A stretch of 60,459 nucleotides of DNA. It comes from Oscillospiraceae bacterium. GTDB lineage: Bacteria > Bacillota > Clostridia > Oscillospirales > Ruminococcaceae. The notes below the pieces were generated by a model that worked only from the letters and a program-made list of their open reading frames with translations, ran no database searches and was not told the origin of the DNA. Location: NCBI GenBank assembly GCA_022800935.1, contig JAAWRH010000023.1:1-60459 (forward strand), written 5' to 3'. Positions within the stretch are counted from its first letter, which is position 1. Each line of letters starts with the position of its first letter. The position numbers and the translations under genes were made by a program. Below, in pieces: positions 52,871 through 60,459 of this stretch.

Positions 52871-53563
52871 ATGTCAGCTTTTAAAATACTCATCGCGGAC
52901 GACGATAGAAATATTTGCGAACTGCTGCGGCTGTACCTGGAAAAAGAGGGGCACACGGTCTTTACCGCCAATGACGGCGAAGAGGCCCTCACCCAGTTCA
53001 ACGCCAACCCGCCGGACATCATCCTGCTGGATATCATGATGCCCAAGCTGGACGGCTGGCAGGTGTGCCGGGAAATCCGCAAAAAGTCCGACTGCCCCAT
53101 CATCATGATTACCGCCAAGGGCGAAACCTTCGACAAGGTGCTGGGCCTGGAGCTGGGGGCGGACGACTATGTGGTAAAGCCCTTTGACACCAAGGAGATT
53201 GTGGCAAGAGTAAAGGCGGTTCTACGGCGCACCGGCAACTCCTCCTCGGAAAACAACAGCAAGGAGGTTGTTTATGATAAGCTGGTGGTAAACATGGTGA
53301 AATACGAGCTGAAGGTAGACGGCAAGGTGGTGGATACTCCCCCCAAGGAGCTGGAGCTGCTGTACCACCTGGCAAGCCATCCCAACCGGGTCTACACCCG
53401 CGACCAGCTTTTGGACGAGGTGTGGGGCTTTGAATACTATGGGGATTCCCGTACCGTTGACGTCCACATCAAGCGCCTGCGGGAAAAGCTGGAGGGCGTT
53501 TCGGACAAGTGGCTGCTCAAGACCGTATGGGGCGTGGGATATAAATTCGAGGTTCACGAGTAA
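52871..53563 (+). CDS. OmpR/PhoP-family response regulator
   Basis: 230-aa regulator. Acidic residues DDD at 11-13 region (ILIADDDRNI), phospho-acceptor Asp in IILLDIMMPKLDG, lysine in DDYVVKPFDTKEI, and a winged helix ending DVHIKRLREKLEG...LKTVWGVGYKFEV, typical of PhoP/WalR-like proteins. AAGGAGG lies 7 bases before the ATG. The matching kinase gene follows after 129 bp containing a hairpin terminator. Confidence 0.93.
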   Translation: MSAFKILIADDDRNICELLRLYLEKEGHTVFTANDGEEALTQFNANPPDIILLDIMMPKLDGWQVCREIRKKSDCPIIMITAKGETFDKVLGLELGADDYVVKPFDTKEIVARVKAVLRRTGNSSSENNSKEVVYDKLVVNMVKYELKVDGKVVDTPPKELELLYHLASHPNRVYTRDQLLDEVWGFEYYGDSRTVDVHIKRLREKLEGVSDKWLLKTVWGVGYKFEVHE

Positions 53564-53629
53564 CCGGTCCTGCGGATGCGGCCCCGCTGCCAGGCAGCCG
53601 GAGGGGCCCTGTGTGACTGCGCGATACAG

Positions 53630-53660
53630 CGGGACGATGGTTGGAAATCGTCCCGTTTTC
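53630..53660 (+). terminator. Hairpin terminator between regulator and kinase genes
   Basis: 9-bp stem CGGGACGAT/ATCGTCCCG (53630-53638 with 53647-53655), then TTTT. Probably a partial terminator that lowers kinase levels relative to the regulator. Confidence 0.65.
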
Positions 53661-53692
53661 CTATCCGTGTCTTTTGATTGAGGGGTGTTTTT

Positions 53693-55171
53693 GTGCAGCA
53701 AAGTCTGTTTTCCAAATATTTCAGCGTGTGCAGCGCTATCATCTTGGCGGCCATTGCCTTTCTGGGAACCATCTTTATGATGCTGGTGGCTCAGTATTTT
53801 AAGTCGGATAAGTTTGAGTTGCTGAACCGGAACCTGCGTCAGGCTGCGAACCTTACCGTGACCAATTATCAGTCGAACCTTTACAGCGGTGTAGACCAGA
53901 AAATCATCCTGCCATATTACCAAATATTGGGGAATGCCATTGATGCCGATATCTATCTGACCGATTTGGAGGGCAACACCCTCATCTGTTCCCATGGCTC
54001 CAACTGCAACCACCTTTCCAACCAGATCAGCCAGCAGATTATCACCGAAGCCCTGAAGGGAGATTTTGAAGAGGTTTCCAATATGGGCGGCATTTATAAC
54101 AGCCGTTATTACTGTGCCGCAATCCCGGTGGAGGCGGGCGGCGTTAAGGTAGGCGTGCTGTTCGGTTCCATCGCGGCCGATGCCTTTAACTCCTTTATCA
54201 CCGAAATGATGCAGATGTTCCTCCTCAGCGCCCTGTTGGTGCTGCTGGTTTCCTTTGTTGTCATCTACTTTGTCACCAACCGCCTGGTGCGTCCCCTGCG
54301 GGAGATGGTGGACGCCACCCAGAGCTTTATCAATGGCGATTTTACCATCCGCATCCCGGTGGAGGGGTACACCGAAATCGACCGCCTGGGCATGGCCTTC
54401 AACAACATGGCCTCCTCCCTGGGGGCAATGGAATCCACCCGGCGCAGCTTTGTGGCCAACGTCTCCCACGAGCTGAAAACCCCCATGACCACCATCGGCG
54501 GCTTTATCGACGGCATCCTGGACGGCACCGTTCCGGAGGAAAAGCGGGATTACTACCTGGGCGTCGTCTCAGAGGAGGTCAAGCGCCTTTCCCGCCTGGT
54601 CCGCTCCATGCTGGAGATGGCCCGCATTGAGGCCGGGGAAACTACCCTGCACCGCAAGGAGTTCGACATCAATGAAACGGTAATTACCACTGTCTTCACC
54701 TTTGAACAGGCAATCGATGGAAAACATCTGGACGTGCGGGGGCTGGACCATGGAAAGGTTATGGTGGATGCGGACCCGGACCTGATCCACCAGGTTGTCT
54801 ACAATCTGGTGGACAATGCGGTCAAGTTTGTCAACGACGGGGGCTATCTGGAGTTCAGCTATGTGGTGGAGGGAGACATCACCTATATCGGGGTGAAGAA
54901 CTCCGGCGCGGGTATTCCCAAGGATGAGATATCCCATGTCTTCGACCGGTTTTATAAGACGGATAAATCCCGCAGCCTGGATAAGAACGGCGTGGGGCTG
55001 GGACTGCACATTGTCCGTTCTATCGTCAACCTCCATTCGGGGGACATCATCGTCAGCAGTGTGGAGGGAGAATACTGCCAGTTTGTCTTCTCGCTGCCCT
55101 CCGCCTCCAAAAATGCCCGTAAAAACGACAAATTTAAGGACGGAAGCCGTCCATCCCCGCGAACAACCTGA
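53693..55171 (+). CDS. PhoR/WalK-like sensor histidine kinase
   Basis: 492-aa membrane kinase: first membrane helix about 12-33, outside sensor domain about 35-165 (PDC/PAS-like), second helix about 170-192, HAMP (NRLVRPLREMVDATQ...), phospho-acceptor motif NVSHELKTPMTTIGGF, N-box NLVDNAVKFV, and DRFYKTDKSRS/GVGLGLHIVRSIV. I chose GTG at 53693 because GAGGGG lies 7 bases upstream; the TTG at 53678 is part of that leader. It very likely responds to envelope stress with the neighbouring HtrA protease as a target. Confidence 0.9.
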   Translation: MQQSLFSKYFSVCSAIILAAIAFLGTIFMMLVAQYFKSDKFELLNRNLRQAANLTVTNYQSNLYSGVDQKIILPYYQILGNAIDADIYLTDLEGNTLICSHGSNCNHLSNQISQQIITEALKGDFEEVSNMGGIYNSRYYCAAIPVEAGGVKVGVLFGSIAADAFNSFITEMMQMFLLSALLVLLVSFVVIYFVTNRLVRPLREMVDATQSFINGDFTIRIPVEGYTEIDRLGMAFNNMASSLGAMESTRRSFVANVSHELKTPMTTIGGFIDGILDGTVPEEKRDYYLGVVSEEVKRLSRLVRSMLEMARIEAGETTLHRKEFDINETVITTVFTFEQAIDGKHLDVRGLDHGKVMVDADPDLIHQVVYNLVDNAVKFVNDGGYLEFSYVVEGDITYIGVKNSGAGIPKDEISHVFDRFYKTDKSRSLDKNGVGLGLHIVRSIVNLHSGDIIVSSVEGEYCQFVFSLPSASKNARKNDKFKDGSRPSPRTT

Positions 55172-55203
55172 TTTTTTGTCTAAAATTTAGAGAAAAGGAC
55201 TTA

Positions 55204-55243
55204 TTTCATCATAGAATCGTCACATACTTCCGCTATGATGAAA
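55204..55243. repeat. Perfect 11-bp inverted repeat before htrA
   Basis: TTTCATCATAG at 55204-55214 and its exact complement at 55233-55243, spacing 18, followed by a second hairpin CCGGAG/CTCCGG. Located between the kinase gene and the protease gene, so it is either a terminator or an operator. Confidence 0.55.
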
Positions 55244-55330
55244 GAGGAGTCCGGAGCTTCGCCTCCGGAGAGTCCGTTCCACCAAGCGAACTTCAAACGG
55301 CCCTACTTACTTTGAGGAGGTTTTACCAAT

Positions 55331-57148
55331 ATGAGCGACTTTAACAACGATCCAAGCTATAACCCTTTCCCTAAGGACTCGGAGGAGCCTGCCGGTTCCG
55401 CTGAGGACAGCCAGACGAATCAGCCTTCCCAGTCTCCCAATCCCGGTCCCTCCCAGCCTCCCCAGGACTTTCAGGAGGCACAGGGGGGCGATGCCGGCGC
55501 GGAGGGTGTGCCGCCCCAGCAGCACACCCCTTCCCAGGAGCAGAGCCGATGGGAATCCTGGATGCAGTCTGACGGTCCCGCCGGTGGGCCAAGTGCTCCC
55601 GGAACGGACCGGGACGGACGGAGAAATGACTATGAAGACGGAAGGCAGTCCTATTCCCCCTATGGACAGGGCGGGTGGAACGCCGGACAAAACCGGCCTG
55701 ACGGACAGAGGGATTACCGCACCAGCTACGGCGGCGGGGAAAGATACAATCCCGGCAGTCCCTCCGGCTACCGCAACCCTTACGGTGCTCCGCCCCAGTC
55801 CGGTGGGAAAAGCGGCGGCAGGGGATGGCAGGACCCCTCGGCCCTGAACACCGCCGAGCCCTATAAATGGAATTTTGAGGAGTACGACAACGCCAAAAGC
55901 CGCCAGAAAATGGGTTCCAGAAAGGCCGGAAAGGTCGCGCTGGCTATGGTGGGCGCTGTGGCGGGAATCGGAATCCTCTGCCTGGCAGGGGTGGGCGCAT
56001 GGTATATGCTGGGAGAAGGCATCACCGAGCAGCCGGAGAATTATGCGGTGAGCAAGCCGTTATCCGAGCCCGAAGTCCCCAATAATACCGATACCAACAG
56101 TCCGGGCCTGACCCTGACCGACCGGCCCAAGGATTCCTCCTCCAGCACAGCGGAGGGAGAGCCCCTTTCCACCCCGGATATCGCCGACAAGGTAAAGCCC
56201 TCGGTGGTCGGCATCCTCAACTATGGGACGGCATCCAGCATTCAGGCCATCATGACCCCCTCCGAGGGTTCAGGGATTATCATGTCCGAGGACGGCTACA
56301 TCCTCACCAACGCCCATGTGGTGGAAAAGGCGTCGGGACTTAAGGTGGTCCTGGAAAACGGCGATGAGTATGAGGCCAGCATTGTGGGAGCGGACGATGA
56401 CACCGACATTGCGGTCATCAAGATAAACGCCAAAAACCTCCCGTATGCGGAGTTCGGTAACTCCGACCAGCTCCGGGTAGGGGAAAAGGTGGTGGCCATC
56501 GGCAATCCCAGGGGGCTGACCCTAGCGGGCAGCGTGACCCAGGGAATCGTTTCTGCCGTCAATCGTTCCCTCTCCTCCTCTCCTGAGGACTTTACTTATA
56601 TCCAGACGGACGCGGCCATCAACCCCGGAAACTCCGGCGGGGCCCTGGTCAATGAGTACGGTCAGGTTATCGGCATTAACACAGCCAAGATTTCCCAGGT
56701 GGCCACTACCGTTTACGAGGGAATCGGCTTTGCCATCCCCATCACCGAGGCCAAACCCATCATCGACGACCTGAAGGCCTACGGACGGGTGACGGGACGG
56801 GTGAAATTCGGAATCACCGTGCAGACAGTGGACGCGTACACAGCCTCCATGTACCAGATTCCCCAGGGGGCGATGATCATTTCCACCGAGCCAGAGGCGG
56901 ATATCACTAAAAAAGGCATTATGGCAGGGGACATCATTTATGCCATTGACGGCGTGACCATCACTTCCTCCACCGAGCTGAAAAACGCGGTGTACGGCAA
57001 AAAGCCAGGGGATACTGTGATGCTGAGTGTTTATCGCCGGACTACAGGGTACAGCGATAAGAAGTTTGACGTTTCGGTTATGCTGATGGAGGACACAGGG
57101 GAAAACAGCGCCTCCGATTCCAGCTCGTCGAGCCAGCCGCAGCCCTAA
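55331..57148 (+). CDS. HtrA/DegP-like membrane serine protease with PDZ domain
   Basis: 605-aa protease. The first 195 residues are low-complexity and hydrophilic (Pro, Gly, Gln, Tyr-rich), followed by one membrane helix (about 200-224), so the tail is cytoplasmic and the protease domain is outside. The catalytic triad is complete: His329 (TNAHVV), Asp359 (DDDTDIAVIKI), Ser435 (NPGNSGGALV). A PDZ domain follows (about 495-588). It degrades or refolds damaged exported proteins. The long N-terminal tail is unusual for bacterial HtrA and is common only in some clostridia. AGGAGG lies 10 bases before the ATG. Confidence 0.93.
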   Translation: MSDFNNDPSYNPFPKDSEEPAGSAEDSQTNQPSQSPNPGPSQPPQDFQEAQGGDAGAEGVPPQQHTPSQEQSRWESWMQSDGPAGGPSAPGTDRDGRRNDYEDGRQSYSPYGQGGWNAGQNRPDGQRDYRTSYGGGERYNPGSPSGYRNPYGAPPQSGGKSGGRGWQDPSALNTAEPYKWNFEEYDNAKSRQKMGSRKAGKVALAMVGAVAGIGILCLAGVGAWYMLGEGITEQPENYAVSKPLSEPEVPNNTDTNSPGLTLTDRPKDSSSSTAEGEPLSTPDIADKVKPSVVGILNYGTASSIQAIMTPSEGSGIIMSEDGYILTNAHVVEKASGLKVVLENGDEYEASIVGADDDTDIAVIKINAKNLPYAEFGNSDQLRVGEKVVAIGNPRGLTLAGSVTQGIVSAVNRSLSSSPEDFTYIQTDAAINPGNSGGALVNEYGQVIGINTAKISQVATTVYEGIGFAIPITEAKPIIDDLKAYGRVTGRVKFGITVQTVDAYTASMYQIPQGAMIISTEPEADITKKGIMAGDIIYAIDGVTITSSTELKNAVYGKKPGDTVMLSVYRRTTGYSDKKFDVSVMLMEDTGENSASDSSSSSQPQP

Positions 57149-57170
57149 AAATAGAATACCGCAGATTGCA

Positions 57171-57198
57171 GGAGGACCGGAAAACCGGTCCTCCTTTT
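57171..57198 (+). terminator. Terminator after the HtrA gene
   Basis: Perfect 10-bp stem GGAGGACCGG/CCGGTCCTCC (57171-57180 with 57185-57194), then TTTT. Confidence 0.9.
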
Positions 57199-57340
57199 GC
57201 TGTTCTTTATACCCTGCCGATAGCAAAAACCGCTTTGCCCGCGCATATACTGAAGCATGATGACGTTGTCCGCGGCGGATGCTGCGTTCACGAACGCTGC
57301 GCTCCAGATTATATACGCTGTCAGAACGGATGTGAAGTGA

Positions 57341-58939
57341 TTGAACAAAAAATCCCTTATCCTCAACGCCTTCATTCTCACAGGGGCGTCCCTGCTGCTG
57401 CGGGCAGCCGGGATGTTTTTCCGCATCTACCTTTCCAACCGCATCGGGGCGGAGGGGATGGGGCTGTATCAGCTGATTACCTCGGTCTACTTTTTGGCGA
57501 TTCACCTTTCCTCCGGCGGCATCGGCATTGCCGTGACCCGCATGGTGGCGGAACGCCCTGCCCTGTACGGCAAAAGCGCCCGCGATGTCATGCGCTCCGC
57601 GCTGCTCTTTTCTTTGGCCGCCAGCCTTTTGGTGATGGCAATCCTCCTTGTTTCCGCCGATTTCATTGCCCTGCACTGGCTGGGGGATGCCCGTGCCGGA
57701 CTGCCTCTGCGGATTCTGGCCCCAAGCCTGCCCTTTATCGCGGCGGCGGCCTGCTTCCGGGGATATCTGACGGCAAGGGACCGGGTGCTACGGACCTCCG
57801 TCGCCCAGATACTGGAGCAGATCATCCGTATGGCCGTCACTATGGCGCTGATTCCGCTGCTGGTTCCCCTGGGCCTTGCCTGGGGGTGCGGGGCAATCGT
57901 CATCGGGACCACTGTCTCCGAGGCGGCCTCCTGCCTGTTTCTTCTGGCGGTCAGCCAGATGGGGACGGAAAAGCAGAAATCCTCTGTCCGTGAGACCGGG
58001 ACCCTGCGGGAGCTGCTGTATATCGGAATGCCGGTGACGGTGCGCACCTGCTTCCGTTCGGTTCTCTCCACCATGGAAAACGCCATGATCCCCAAGGGAC
58101 TGGGGAAATACGGCGTTTCCGCCCAGCAGTCTCTGGCCCAGTACGGGATGCTCAAGGGTATGGCGCTGCCGGTGCTGTTTTTCCCCTCGTCCTTTATCTC
58201 CTCCATTTCCTCTTTGCTGGTATCGGAGCTGGCCTCCTCGCCCCGATCCCGCCGGGCTGGGGGGGCTGGGGGGACCGGGGAAGCTAAGGGACAGGACCGG
58301 GCTGCCAATGAGCTGACCCGGCAGGTTCTGCGGTACGCCCTGCTCTTTTCCTTTTACGTGGCGGCGCTGTTTCTGTTCTTTTCCGGGGAGATCGGCATGG
58401 CCCTCTACAAGGAAAAGGCTGTGGGCTCCATGGTGCGCATCCTTGCCCCACTGGTGCCTTTTATGTACCTGGAAAGTATTGTGGACGGAATGCTCACTGC
58501 CCTGGACCAACAGATGAGCGTAATGAAATACAACATGATCGACGCGGTGGGCAGGCTGTTCCTGGTGATGCTGCTGCTCCCACGGATGGGGATGAATGGC
58601 TTTCTGCTGACCATGTACGCCAGCAATCTGTTCACCTCCCTGATGTGTATTATCCGGCTGCTGTGGGTGACGGAGATCAAGCTTCCCCTGGGGGAATGGC
58701 TGGGGAAGCCGCTGCTCTCCGCCGCCATCGGCGGATTTGGGGCGCGGTATCTGGCGATATCCTTTTTGTCCTCCCGGCTGTCCCCGGTGCTGCTGCTGGC
58801 GGCGGAATGCGGGATATGTGGGGTGCTCTACGGGGTGTGCCTGCTGCTCCAGGGGGCGGTGAGCGTCCGGGAATTTATCGGTCCGCTGCGGGCACGGCTT
58901 TCCCGCCGGAAGGGGAAGCTGGTCACGATTCAGAGGTGA
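57341..58939 (+). CDS. SpoVB/MurJ-like polysaccharide flippase
   Basis: 532-aa membrane protein with about 14 helices, of the MOP flippase superfamily as in SpoVB and related clostridial transporters (ILTGASLLLRAAGMFFRIYL, ...GAEGMGLYQLITSVYFLAI). It probably moves a lipid-linked sugar precursor across a membrane during wall or spore cortex synthesis. The start is TTG at 57341 with only a weak purine stretch (GAAGTGA) upstream; the alternative GTG at 57337 is out of frame. An internal low-complexity stretch (RRAGGAGGTGEAK, about residue 305) lies in a cytoplasmic loop. Confidence 0.85.
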   Translation: MNKKSLILNAFILTGASLLLRAAGMFFRIYLSNRIGAEGMGLYQLITSVYFLAIHLSSGGIGIAVTRMVAERPALYGKSARDVMRSALLFSLAASLLVMAILLVSADFIALHWLGDARAGLPLRILAPSLPFIAAAACFRGYLTARDRVLRTSVAQILEQIIRMAVTMALIPLLVPLGLAWGCGAIVIGTTVSEAASCLFLLAVSQMGTEKQKSSVRETGTLRELLYIGMPVTVRTCFRSVLSTMENAMIPKGLGKYGVSAQQSLAQYGMLKGMALPVLFFPSSFISSISSLLVSELASSPRSRRAGGAGGTGEAKGQDRAANELTRQVLRYALLFSFYVAALFLFFSGEIGMALYKEKAVGSMVRILAPLVPFMYLESIVDGMLTALDQQMSVMKYNMIDAVGRLFLVMLLLPRMGMNGFLLTMYASNLFTSLMCIIRLLWVTEIKLPLGEWLGKPLLSAAIGGFGARYLAISFLSSRLSPVLLLAAECGICGVLYGVCLLLQGAVSVREFIGPLRARLSRRKGKLVTIQR

Positions 58940-59054
58940 CGGCGCAAACCTCCCCCTGATCAGCTCGGCAGTTCTGCCGGAACATGGGGGCTGTGACCAT
59001 GAACAAGTGGACAGTCTACCGTTTACACAGGATAGCGGAAGGGAAATAAACCAT

Positions 59055-59095
59055 AGGGCGGGGCAGCGGTGAACCAATCACCGCTGCCCCGCCCT
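59055..59095. terminator. Perfect 18-bp inverted repeat, probable bidirectional terminator
   Basis: Stem 59055-59072 with 59078-59095 and 5-nt loop, between the convergent flippase and MORN genes. It is followed by few T residues, so it may rather block or stabilise mRNA ends. Confidence 0.7.
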
Positions 59096-59120
59096 TACTG
59101 TTGCAGTTGATGAGGAGAAG

Positions 59121-60459
59121 TTATTTCACACGCTCACCATTGTTCCATTCCATCTCGTATTCCTTGCCGTTTGTATAAAAGATGCCCTTGCCGTGCAGCT
59201 TGTCGTTTAACCATTCAGCTTTGAGGACATCGCCATTTGCATATGTATAGACGCCCTTGCCGTTTGGCTTACCGTTTGACCATCCACCTTCATAGACGTC
59301 CCCATTTGTATATGTAAGGGTTCCCTTGCCGTTTGCCAAGCCGTTTAACCATTCGCCCTTATAGATTCTCCCATTGGCATATGTCATGGTACCCTGACCG
59401 TTTTTATCACCGTTTAACCATTCACCTTCATAGACGTCCCCGTTGGCGTATGTTATGACGCCCTGACCATCATAGAGGTTATTTTTAAAGCCGCCGGTGT
59501 ACTTTTCGCCGGTTGACACCGTCACAGTACCCTGGCCGTTTCTGGAGTTATCCTTCCATTCGCCCTCATAGACGCTTCCGTCAGCCCAGGTATAGGTTCC
59601 CTGGCCACTGGCAATGCCGTTTTCCCAATCACCTTCATAGAAAGCGATTCCGTCGGCAGCAGTTGACCTGCCGTGGCCATGGCATTTGCCGTCCTTCCAC
59701 TCGCCCTCGTATACACTGCCATCTGCATATGTACAGGTGCCCTGGCCATTTATTTCACCATTTAACCATTCGCCTTGGTAGACGTCTCCGTTGGCATATG
59801 TCATGGTGCCCTGTCCGGATTTGGCGTTTTTCTCCCACCCGCCTTCGTAAAGGTCTCCGTTGGCGTATGTCATGGTACCCTGGCCGCTGTATTGACCGTC
59901 CAGGAATCTACCGGTATAGACATCCCCGTTGGCTAATTTCAGCGTGCCCTTGCCGTTGGGCAGGCCGCCCAGCCATTCGCCCTCATAGAGATCCCTGTTA
60001 CTCCACCAGCGGAAAGAGCCCTCTCCTTCCGGCTGGCCGCCTTTCCAGGTGCCGGTGTAGGAGCCGGGAAGGTTGTTGACAGAGTAGGGCTCATCCTCCA
60101 CATTTTTGGGGAAGACGTTGGAAAACGCACTGCACGCAACAATAAACACCAAAAAGCACGCCGCGACAATCAGAAGAATTTTTTTCTTGGAACCCTTAAA
60201 ACCCTTGGCGTTCTGAGGGGACACGGCTTCTGCGCCACCACTTGCGGGAACTGCCTGCTGCCAGGAAGGGGCGGAGACCTGCTCTTTGGGAGGATTGGCC
60301 GTCTGACGAGCCCACGGGTTTACATGAGGTTTTACCGGCGGAACGGTCTGCTGTTCCGGTGCGGGGACCTCCTGGCTTACAGGAGGAGTAACCGGTGGGG
60401 CGGTCTGCTGTTCCGGCGCGGGGACCTCCTGGCTTACAGGAGGAGTAACCGGTGGGGCG
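59121..60459 (-). CDS. MORN-repeat membrane protein, N-terminus beyond the window
   Basis: Partial gene; the frame stays open from the stop at 59121 to the right edge (446 codons seen). Visible parts from the N-terminal side are a proline/glutamine-rich region with two 19-residue repeats, a membrane helix just after basic KGSKKK (residues coded near 60140-60185), and about 13 MORN repeats of 23 residues (YEGEWLNG.xxGQGTMTYANG pattern). A GTG at 60224 could start a 367-aa form, but it lacks a ribosome site and would cut the continuous repeat region. MORN proteins bind membranes or phospholipids; with the helix, the repeats face outside. Function unknown. Confidence 0.8.
   Translation of the reverse strand, partial: APPVTPPVSQEVPAPEQQTAPPVTPPVSQEVPAPEQQTVPPVKPHVNPWARQTANPPKEQVSAPSWQQAVPASGGAEAVSPQNAKGFKGSKKKILLIVAACFLVFIVACSAFSNVFPKNVEDEPYSVNNLPGSYTGTWKGGQPEGEGSFRWWSNRDLYEGEWLGGLPNGKGTLKLANGDVYTGRFLDGQYSGQGTMTYANGDLYEGGWEKNAKSGQGTMTYANGDVYQGEWLNGEINGQGTCTYADGSVYEGEWKDGKCHGHGRSTAADGIAFYEGDWENGIASGQGTYTWADGSVYEGEWKDNSRNGQGTVTVSTGEKYTGGFKNNLYDGQGVITYANGDVYEGEWLNGDKNGQGTMTYANGRIYKGEWLNGLANGKGTLTYTNGDVYEGGWSNGKPNGKGVYTYANGDVLKAEWLNDKLHGKGIFYTNGKEYEMEWNNGERVK
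59150..60060 (-). repeat. About 13 tandem MORN repeats (69 bp each)
   Basis: The coding DNA repeats at 69 bp, visible as recurring ATTTGCATATGTATAG/GTTGGCATATGTCATGG-like stretches and GTTTAACCATTC blocks. Copy number could change by recombination. Confidence 0.75.
60345..60458 (-). repeat. 57-bp tandem repeat in the proline-rich region
   Basis: Two units, 60345-60401 and 60402-60458, differ by one base and code for 19 residues (APPVTPPVSQEVPAPEQQT). A third unit seems to begin at the window edge, so the true copy number is not known. Confidence 0.9.

Noticed and set aside
57341-58939. Sporulation promoter before the SpoVB-like gene (CATATACT near 57243)
   Set aside because: Two mismatches to sigma-E -10 and no -35 at the proper distance.
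1-60459. tRNA, rRNA, CRISPR, IS element, prophage
   Set aside because: Looked for cloverleaf, repeat-spacer and transposase/integrase patterns on both strands by eye; none convincing.

Overview
The window reads as chromosome of an endospore-forming, Gram-positive anaerobe of the class Clostridia, most likely a GC-rich gut member of the Oscillospirales (Flavonifractor/Oscillibacter-like). This rests on gene content rather than any marker rRNA: SpoVB-type flippase, CotF-like and cysteine-rich spore proteins, a SpoVK/CbbX-type AAA protein, rubrerythrin, a YbhJ-like hydratase, clostridial DUF951-prfA-sua5-coaE order, a lantibiotic-type ABC exporter with its two-component system, and strong AGGAGG ribosome binding sites. 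No rRNA, tRNA, CRISPR array, transposase, integrase or phage gene was found.

Layout. 1-1865: leftward two-component system. 1866-2109: structured non-coding stretch with a strong promoter, then an AT-rich HD hydrolase. 2833-4287: leftward dipeptidase. 4382-11302: leftward sugar-catabolic group (GH4 glycosidase, very large GH106-like glycosidase, Gfo/Idh/MocA oxidoreductase, sugar isomerase) with no transporter or regulator inside. 11303-11464: short gap with two overlapping long-range inverted repeats in pseudoknot order. 11465-13210: zinc-ribbon/PASTA protein whose kinase domain has lost its catalytic residues. 13883-15527: ACT and UPF0210 genes. 15689-16567: 23-cysteine protein behind a sigma-E/K-like promoter. 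16719-17263: frameshifted acetyltransferase. 17421-19045: foldase lipoprotein and two CotF-like small proteins. 19162-21388: LytTR/GHKL two-component system. 21526-23602: CofE-like ligase and split ThrE exporter. 23672-27712: hydratase, divergent LCP-like protein, rubrerythrin.

27795-33683 is leftward housekeeping: HAD phosphatase, then the compact six-gene operon DUF951-prfA-sua5-coaE-lytic transglycosylase-M18 aminopeptidase. 33919-39602 holds a small unknown, an S1-domain protein, mtaB (leftward), a double AAA protein with a degenerate first ATPase, and an HPr-like protein lacking the phospho-histidine. 40444-44931 is an antimicrobial-peptide sensing and export module with a divergent control region. 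45108-47235: phospholipase C-like and MFS genes. 47307-50918: leftward polyphosphate polymerase-like/DUF4956/beta-helix lipoprotein group. 51108-58939: FAD oxidoreductase, PhoP/PhoR-like pair, HtrA protease and SpoVB-like flippase. 59121 to the right edge: the 3' part of a MORN-repeat membrane protein with a proline-rich tandem repeat.

Together the genes suggest a cell investing in envelope surveillance (four two-component systems, HtrA, LCP-like protein, PASTA pseudokinase, lantibiotic-type exporter), spore formation and use of plant or host glycosides. The best candidates for something undescribed are the switch-like RNA at 11372-11462, the pseudokinase beside it, and the redox-type glycoside cluster.
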